From Ramlibacter rhizophilus (GTDB lineage Bacteria; Pseudomonadota; Gammaproteobacteria; Burkholderiales; Burkholderiaceae_C): a stretch of DNA of 64,000 nt. The notes below the pieces were generated by a model. The model searched no databases. It was not told the DNA's origin and was given only the letters and a program-made list of their open reading frames with translations. Shown piece after piece: positions 59,656-64,000 of this stretch. The stretch is taken from the NCBI RefSeq assembly GCF_004681965.1, contig NZ_SMLL01000007.1:186001-250000 (forward strand). Direction: 5' to 3'. A program made the translations under genes and the position numbers. Each line of letters begins with the position of its first letter. Within the stretch, counting starts at the first letter, position 1.

Positions 59656-60419
59656 TCCCCCATGTGGAAGCCGCAGCCGCCCAGGCCTTCCATCTCCAGC
59701 GAGACGTACTGCCCGGGCTTGATCCATTCGGCGGCGGTGGCGCCGCCGGCCATGACCACCCAGCCGGCCTGCAGCGGCTCGCCCGCGGCGGCCGACAGGC
59801 GCGCGGCGGCGACCAGCGAGCGCAGCGGGTGGGCCAGGATGGCCGCGGTGGAGCCCACCTGGACCACGCGCCCGTCGATGGACAGGGTCAGGCCCAGGTT
59901 GGCGAAGTCCTGGTGCGGGTCGCACCAGGGGCCGATCACGAAGCCGCTGGACGAGGCGTTGTCGGCGATGACGTCCGGCAGCGTGAACTTGAAGTCCTTG
60001 TAGCGCGAGTCGATGATCTCGATGGCCGGCGCAACGGCTTCGACGGCGGCCAGTGCCTCGACGGCCGTCACCGCGCCGTCCAGCGGCTTCTTCAGCACGA
60101 AGGCGATCTCCGGCTCGGCGCGCGGATGCACGTAGCGCGAGAACGAGGTCTTGCCGCCTTCCTCCACGCGCATGCCGTCGGTCAGGCGCCCCCAGATCAC
60201 GTCGGACAGGCCCATCTGGACCATCTTGGCGCGGCTGGTGAAACCCATCTTCACGCCCACGCGCTTCTCGCCGCGTTCCAGGCGTCGCGCGATGGAGGCC
60301 TGCTGCACGCGGTAGGCGTCCTCGAGCGACATCTCGCTCTTGGGGTCGATCTGGTCCACCTCAGTGGCGGTGCGCGCCGCCTCGTCGAGCAGGCGGGCGA
60401 ATTCGGTGATGTTGCTCAT
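59652..60419 (-). CDS. dmpH: 4-oxalocrotonate decarboxylase (DmpH type)
   Basis: This 255-residue enzyme of the FAH/hydratase-decarboxylase fold starts [27 protein letters not shown] and [16 protein letters not shown] carry the metal-binding acidic residues, and [23 protein letters not shown] is near the end. It decarboxylates 2-oxo-3-hexenedioate to 2-oxopent-4-enoate. It is closely related in fold to DmpE, next to it; the pair normally act as a complex. The start overlaps the dmpE stop (ATGA). Confidence 0.9.
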   Translation of the reverse strand: MSNITEFARLLDEAARTATEVDQIDPKSEMSLEDAYRVQQASIARRLERGEKRVGVKMGFTSRAKMVQMGLSDVIWGRLTDGMRVEEGGKTSFSRYVHPRAEPEIAFVLKKPLDGAVTAVEALAAVEAVAPAIEIIDSRYKDFKFTLPDVIADNASSSGFVIGPWCDPHQDFANLGLTLSIDGRVVQVGSTAAILAHPLRSLVAAARLSAAAGEPLQAGWVVMAGGATAAEWIKPGQYVSLEMEGLGGCGFHMGE

Positions 60420-61210
60420 GCCTTGGCTCCCTCGAACACGGCCTTGACGGTGCCCAGCCCGTTGATGCGGGTCTCGAAGATGTCGCCGGGCTTGACCGGC
60501 GCCATCGGCCCCAGCGCGCCGGAGAGCACGAGGTCGCCCGCCTTGAGGGGCGAGCCCAGGCGCGCCATGGTGCGCGCCAGCCAGAGCACGGCGTTGAGCG
60601 GGTTGCCCAGGCAGGCCGCGCCCGCGCCGGTGGAGACCGGCTCTCCCCGCTGCAGCATGGCCATGCCGCACAGGCGCACATCGAACTGCGACAGCTTGCG
60701 CGGCGAGCTGCCCAGCACGTACGCGGCCGAGGAGGCGTTGTCCGCCACCGTGTCCACGAACTTGATGTTCCAGCCGGCGATGCGGCTGCCCACGATCTCC
60801 ATGGCCGGAAGCGCGTAGTCGATGGCGCGCAGCACGTCCACGCCCGTGGGCTCGGCGGCTTCGATGTCGCGGCCCAGCACGAAGGCGATCTCGGCCTCGA
60901 TCTTGGGCTGCTGCAGCATGGACAGCGGCACCGGCTCGCCGTCGCCGAAGCCCATGTCGTCGAACAGGCTGCCGAAGTCGGGCTGGTCCACGCCCAGCTG
61001 CGCCTGCACGGCGCGGGCCGTGAGTCCGATCTTGCGGCCCACGATGCGCCGGCCCTCGGCCACGCGCTGCTCGGTGTTGATCTTCTGGATGGCGTAGGCC
61101 CCTGCGTTGTCGAGTCCGGGGTAGGTCTCGCGCAGCGGTGGGATCCATTGGCCAGTCTTCGCGGCCTCGCGCAGGGCGCGAGCCGCTTCCTGGAGTTGCT
61201 GGTGGTTCAT
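60416..61210 (-). CDS. dmpE: 2-oxopent-4-enoate hydratase (DmpE type)
   Basis: This 264-residue hydratase of the same fold as DmpH starts MNHQQLQEAARALREAAKTGQW. VGRKIGLTARAVQAQLGVDQPD and EAEIAFVLGRDIEA hold the metal ligands, and GALGPMAPVKPGDIFETRINGLG is near the end. It adds water to 2-oxopent-4-enoate to give 4-hydroxy-2-oxovalerate. It overlaps dmpH, and the creatininase gene ends 43 bp upstream. Confidence 0.9.
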   Translation of the reverse strand: MNHQQLQEAARALREAAKTGQWIPPLRETYPGLDNAGAYAIQKINTEQRVAEGRRIVGRKIGLTARAVQAQLGVDQPDFGSLFDDMGFGDGEPVPLSMLQQPKIEAEIAFVLGRDIEAAEPTGVDVLRAIDYALPAMEIVGSRIAGWNIKFVDTVADNASSAAYVLGSSPRKLSQFDVRLCGMAMLQRGEPVSTGAGAACLGNPLNAVLWLARTMARLGSPLKAGDLVLSGALGPMAPVKPGDIFETRINGLGTVKAVFEGAKA

Positions 61211-61253
61211 GGGGTGCGTGTCTCTCTCTTTGTTGAACAGCGAAGCGCGCAGC

Positions 61254-62156
61254 TTAGCGGGCGAGGCGCGCCGCGATCGCGTCGGCGGCGATGGCCGCGG
61301 CCGACTTCAGTGTGCGCCGGCCCTCGTCCGCGCTCGCGGCGGCCGGGTCGCCGAAGTAACCCAGCGGCGTGGTGCGGCGCGCATCCTCGAAGCCCTTGCG
61401 CCAGACGGCGAGGTCCTCCGGGCCCAGGTCGGTGGACCGGAGCGTGCGGCGCACCTCGTCGCGCACCAGGCCGGCGCAGCTCGCCAGCATCATGGAGGAC
61501 TCCCAGCGTCCGGCGTGCACGTCGATGTAGCGCGGCGGTGCTTCGCCCGCCTCGGGTGCCGAGGGCGAGGACGAGTTCACCTGGAAGAAGCGGATGCCCC
61601 CGGCCGGCTTCTCCTCCCCGGGCGGCAGCGTCAGGTGCGGGTCGTCCAGCGGGATGGACAGGCGCGTGGCGAGCGCGGCGTCGATGACGAAGCTCAGGTC
61701 CAGCTTCGTGCGGCTCGCCCCCAGGCGGATGCCCTCGTGGATGGTGCGGTTGTGGAGCGCATCGCCGTGGCCGGAGAAGCAGAACACGCGTTGGAAGCCG
61801 TCGCCCTCCAGGCTCTGGAACACGTCGGCCATCAGCTCGCGGATGATCTCGGGCCGCACGCGGTACGAGGCGGGAAAGGCCCCCGAGACCACGTTCACGC
61901 CCCAGTAGTAGGGCGGCACGATGAGCGCGGGGATGCCGCGCTCCTTCAGTTCGCGCTTGACCTCGCGCAGGCGCGCCTGCGGGATGTACACGTCGGTGCC
62001 GGTGGGCAGGTGCGGCCCGTGCTGCTCGATCACCCCGAAGGCCCACAGCAGCACGGCGCCGTCACGCGCGGCCTGCTCGACCTCGTACCAGGTCATCTCG
62101 GCGAGCGTCTCGGAGAAGATGTCGGTGCTCATGGCGACCCTGTCCAATTCGTTCAC
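61254..62156 (-). CDS. Creatininase-family amidohydrolase embedded in the meta-cleavage operon
   Basis: This 300-residue protein of the creatininase/MftE-like family has the metal-binding EQHGPHLPTGTD (Glu44, His46, His49, Asp55) and a SGHGD segment in place of the usual GNHG. Family members hydrolyse cyclic amides and formamides (creatinine, deformylases in riboflavin/F420 routes) or an inosose lactone. The GTG at 62156 has AGGA six bases upstream; the ATG at 62132 is the alternative. It is inserted between dmpC and dmpE, six bases after the dmpC stop. That suggests a ring-opening or deacylation step special to this pathway. Confidence 0.85.
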   Translation of the reverse strand: MNELDRVAMSTDIFSETLAEMTWYEVEQAARDGAVLLWAFGVIEQHGPHLPTGTDVYIPQARLREVKRELKERGIPALIVPPYYWGVNVVSGAFPASYRVRPEIIRELMADVFQSLEGDGFQRVFCFSGHGDALHNRTIHEGIRLGASRTKLDLSFVIDAALATRLSIPLDDPHLTLPPGEEKPAGGIRFFQVNSSSPSAPEAGEAPPRYIDVHAGRWESSMMLASCAGLVRDEVRRTLRSTDLGPEDLAVWRKGFEDARRTTPLGYFGDPAAASADEGRRTLKSAAAIAADAIAARLAR

Positions 62157-62162
62157 GGTTTC

Positions 62163-63626
62163 CTAGAGCTTGATGCAGACGTTGCGCAGCTCGGTGTAGA
62201 ACTCCAGCGAGTGCACGCCGCCCTCGCGGCCGATGCCCGACTGCTTGCTGCCGCCGAAGGGCGTGCGCAGGTCGCGCAGGAACCAGGCGTTGATCCAGCA
62301 GATGCCCACCTCCAGCTGCGCGCCGACGCGGTGCGCCCGCGCGAGGTTGGTGGTGTGCAGCGCGGCGGCCAGGCCGTAGGGCGTGTCATTGGCCAGGCGA
62401 ATGGCCTCTTCCTCGGTGTCGAAGGGCCGCACGTGGCAGCAGGGGCCGAAGATTTCCTCCCGCACCACCGCGCTGGTCTCGGGCAGGCCGGTCCACACGG
62501 TGGGCTCGATCCATGCGCCCTCGGCCAGTTCGCCCGGCATCTGCGGCACGCTGCCGCCGGCAACGAGGGTCGCGCCCTCGGCCTTGGCCTTCTCGTAGTA
62601 GGAGAGCACCTTGCGCCGGTGCTCGTGCGAGATCAGCGGCCCGATCTTCGTGGCCGGGTCGTCGGGGCGGCCGGGCTTCATGGACCGGGCCGCCTCGCCC
62701 AGGCGGCGCACGAACTCGTCGAAGATCGGCCGCTCCACGTAGATGCGCTCGGTGCCAAGGCAGACCTGGCCGCAGTTGGCGAAGGCCGAGCGGGTGGTGG
62801 TCTCTATGGCCTGGTCCATGTCGCAGTCGGCGAAGACCAGCGCGGCGTTCTTGCCGCCCAGCTCCATGGAGGTGGACTTGATGCCGTCGGCCGCCGCCTT
62901 CAGGATGGCCGCGCCGGTGCGCGTCTCGCCGGTGAAGGTGATGGCGTTCACGTCCGGGTGGGTGGTGAGGAACTCGCCGGCCGAGTCCGGCCCGAAGCCG
63001 TGCACCACGTTGTAGACGCCGGGCGGGATGCCCACGGCGTTCATCACCTCGCCCAGCAGCGTGGCGGTGGAGGGCGTCTCTTCCGAGGGCTTGACCACCA
63101 CCGTGTTGCCGCAGGCGAGCGCCGGCGCGACCTTCCAGGTCATGAGCAGCAGCGGCAGGTTCCAGGGGCAGATGGCGGCGACCACGCCCTTGGGCACGCG
63201 CAGCGCATAGTTGATGGCGCCCTTGCCGTCCGGCGTGGGCGTCTCGAAGAATTCCGTGGCCACGCCCTTGATCGTGTCCGCGAAGATCTTGAAGTTCGCC
63301 GCGCCGCGCGGGATGTCGATATGGGAGGCGAGCGACACGGGCTTGCCGGTGTCGGCGATCTCGGCCTGCAGGAACTCGTCGAAGCGGCGGTTGATCTCGT
63401 CGGCCACCGCGTGCAGCAGCTGCGCGCGCTCGTCCGCGGTCATGCGGCCCCAGGGACCGGTGAGGGCGGCGCGCGCGGCGCGCACGGCCGCATCGACCTC
63501 GGCGCGGCCGGCCTCGTGCACGCGCGAGACCAGGCGGTTGTCCAGCGGGCTGCGGTTGTCGAACAGGCGGCCGCTCTGGCCACCGACGAACTGGCCGTTG
63601 ATGAAGTGCAGGGTTTCCCGGGTCAT
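62163..63626 (-). CDS. dmpC: 2-hydroxymuconic semialdehyde dehydrogenase (DmpC type)
   Basis: This 487-residue aldehyde dehydrogenase oxidises 2-hydroxymuconic semialdehyde (or a 2-amino analogue) to the muconate. The catalytic cysteine is Cys289 in FANCGQVCLGTER and the general-base Glu lies in MELGGKNA. TFTGETRTG and the C-terminal GGSKQSGIGREGG are the usual family motifs. The start overlaps the upstream CMD-like gene (ATGA). Whether the substrate is the hydroxy or amino semialdehyde cannot be told here. Confidence 0.92.
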   Translation of the reverse strand: MTRETLHFINGQFVGGQSGRLFDNRSPLDNRLVSRVHEAGRAEVDAAVRAARAALTGPWGRMTADERAQLLHAVADEINRRFDEFLQAEIADTGKPVSLASHIDIPRGAANFKIFADTIKGVATEFFETPTPDGKGAINYALRVPKGVVAAICPWNLPLLLMTWKVAPALACGNTVVVKPSEETPSTATLLGEVMNAVGIPPGVYNVVHGFGPDSAGEFLTTHPDVNAITFTGETRTGAAILKAAADGIKSTSMELGGKNAALVFADCDMDQAIETTTRSAFANCGQVCLGTERIYVERPIFDEFVRRLGEAARSMKPGRPDDPATKIGPLISHEHRRKVLSYYEKAKAEGATLVAGGSVPQMPGELAEGAWIEPTVWTGLPETSAVVREEIFGPCCHVRPFDTEEEAIRLANDTPYGLAAALHTTNLARAHRVGAQLEVGICWINAWFLRDLRTPFGGSKQSGIGREGGVHSLEFYTELRNVCIKL

Positions 63627-64000
63627 GGCGCGGCTCCCGTGGTGCCCGCTTCCTCTTCCTCGCGCGCGGCGATGTTCGCCAGCAGCTCGGCGCCGCGGTT
63701 GGCGGCCGAGAGGCCGCGGAACAGGAAGCAGAGGTTGACCGTGTCCTGCATCTCCAGCCAGCTCGCGCCGGCGCGGCGGGCCGCGATGCCGTGCAGGACG
63801 GCGGCGTCGCTGCCGTCCATCAGCAGCATGCCGAACAGCATGAGCTGTGCGGTCTTGACGTCGAAGCTGCGCGGGTACATGGCGTGCTCGCGCATCTGCT
63901 CCTGCAGGTCCACCATCTTGGGGTCGAGGGCGCCGGTGACGTTCAGGCGGGCTTCGATGCGCGGCGGCACGAAGCCGATCAATTCTTCATAGATCTTGCC
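63623..64000 (-). CDS. Carboxymuconolactone decarboxylase-like (AhpD-fold) protein, partial
   Basis: This 3' part of a gene runs off the right edge; the visible 125 residues start ...GKIYEELIGFVPPRIEARLN. It is an all-helical AhpD/CMD-family protein. CMD proteins usually have a CxxC or conserved His/Glu; here a single Cys lies in TVNLCFLFRGLSAANRG, so a peroxidase CxxC is absent. Only a few codons are missing at the N-terminus. It is the visible head of the leftward operon and overlaps dmpC by four bases. Its role in the pathway is unknown. Confidence 0.78.
   Translation of the reverse strand, partial: GKIYEELIGFVPPRIEARLNVTGALDPKMVDLQEQMREHAMYPRSFDVKTAQLMLFGMLLMDGSDAAVLHGIAARRAGASWLEMQDTVNLCFLFRGLSAANRGAELLANIAAREEEEAGTTGAAP

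Overview
The window is GC-rich DNA (nearly every third codon position is G or C) of a betaproteobacterium, most likely order Burkholderiales, family Comamonadaceae. This is inferred from gene content: four or more Bug/TctC-type extracytoplasmic receptors or receptor-plus-regulator pairs, several livHMGF-type transporters, CoA-ligase and meta-cleavage catabolic genes, and a short GC-rich repeat typical of that family. No tRNA, rRNA, CRISPR, prophage or intact insertion sequence was seen.

1-10.9 kb is envelope and housekeeping. It holds ffh, the periplasmic-glucan genes opgG-opgH, a glrK / qseG-like lipoprotein / glrR two-component operon, miaB and a small exported protein. The 450-bp gap in front of opgG contains what reads as a complete sigma-54 control region: a -24/-12 element, an IHF consensus and two TGTC-N10-GACA boxes of the kind bound by enterobacterial GlrR. 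The adjacent glrR encodes a sigma-54 activator, so I infer that GlrKR controls periplasmic glucan synthesis here.

10.9-21.7 kb is a type I secretion locus: a PrtD-like ABC exporter, an HlyD-type adaptor and a 2467-residue cargo. The cargo has about 16 VCBS-like modules, with an RTX nonapeptide block embedded between modules 13 and 14.

21.9-36 kb mixes single genes (quinone oxidoreductase, GST-like protein, zinc-ribbon protein) with a feruloyl-CoA synthetase plus branched-chain-type ABC importer operon (livM and livG fused) under a divergent TetR regulator. A chorismate-related trio follows: an AroQ-like mutase, a Bug receptor, and a chorismate-binding protein whose fused amidotransferase domain has lost its catalytic residues.

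36-50 kb holds a LuxR-regulated acyl-CoA ligase / enoyl-CoA hydratase / SDR set, Bug receptors with MarR regulators, an EamA exporter, a cytochrome b561/c' pair, a NUDIX hydrolase, and a siderophore-interacting protein with a divergent MarR regulator.

50.4-64 kb is a long leftward operon that continues past the right edge. It encodes the lower meta-cleavage pathway (dmpC, E, H, F, G equivalents) with an embedded creatininase-family enzyme, a carboxymuconolactone-decarboxylase-like protein, a complete livHMGF importer, a metallo-beta-lactamase-fold hydrolase, a periplasmic binding protein and a YtcJ-like amidohydrolase. No ring-cleaving dioxygenase is inside the window.

Three copies of a long foldback repeat (near 22.9, 28.1 and 39.7 kb) share outer and central stems. 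The stems of the third copy differ by paired, base-pair-preserving changes, which suggests the element is selected for its RNA or cruciform structure.
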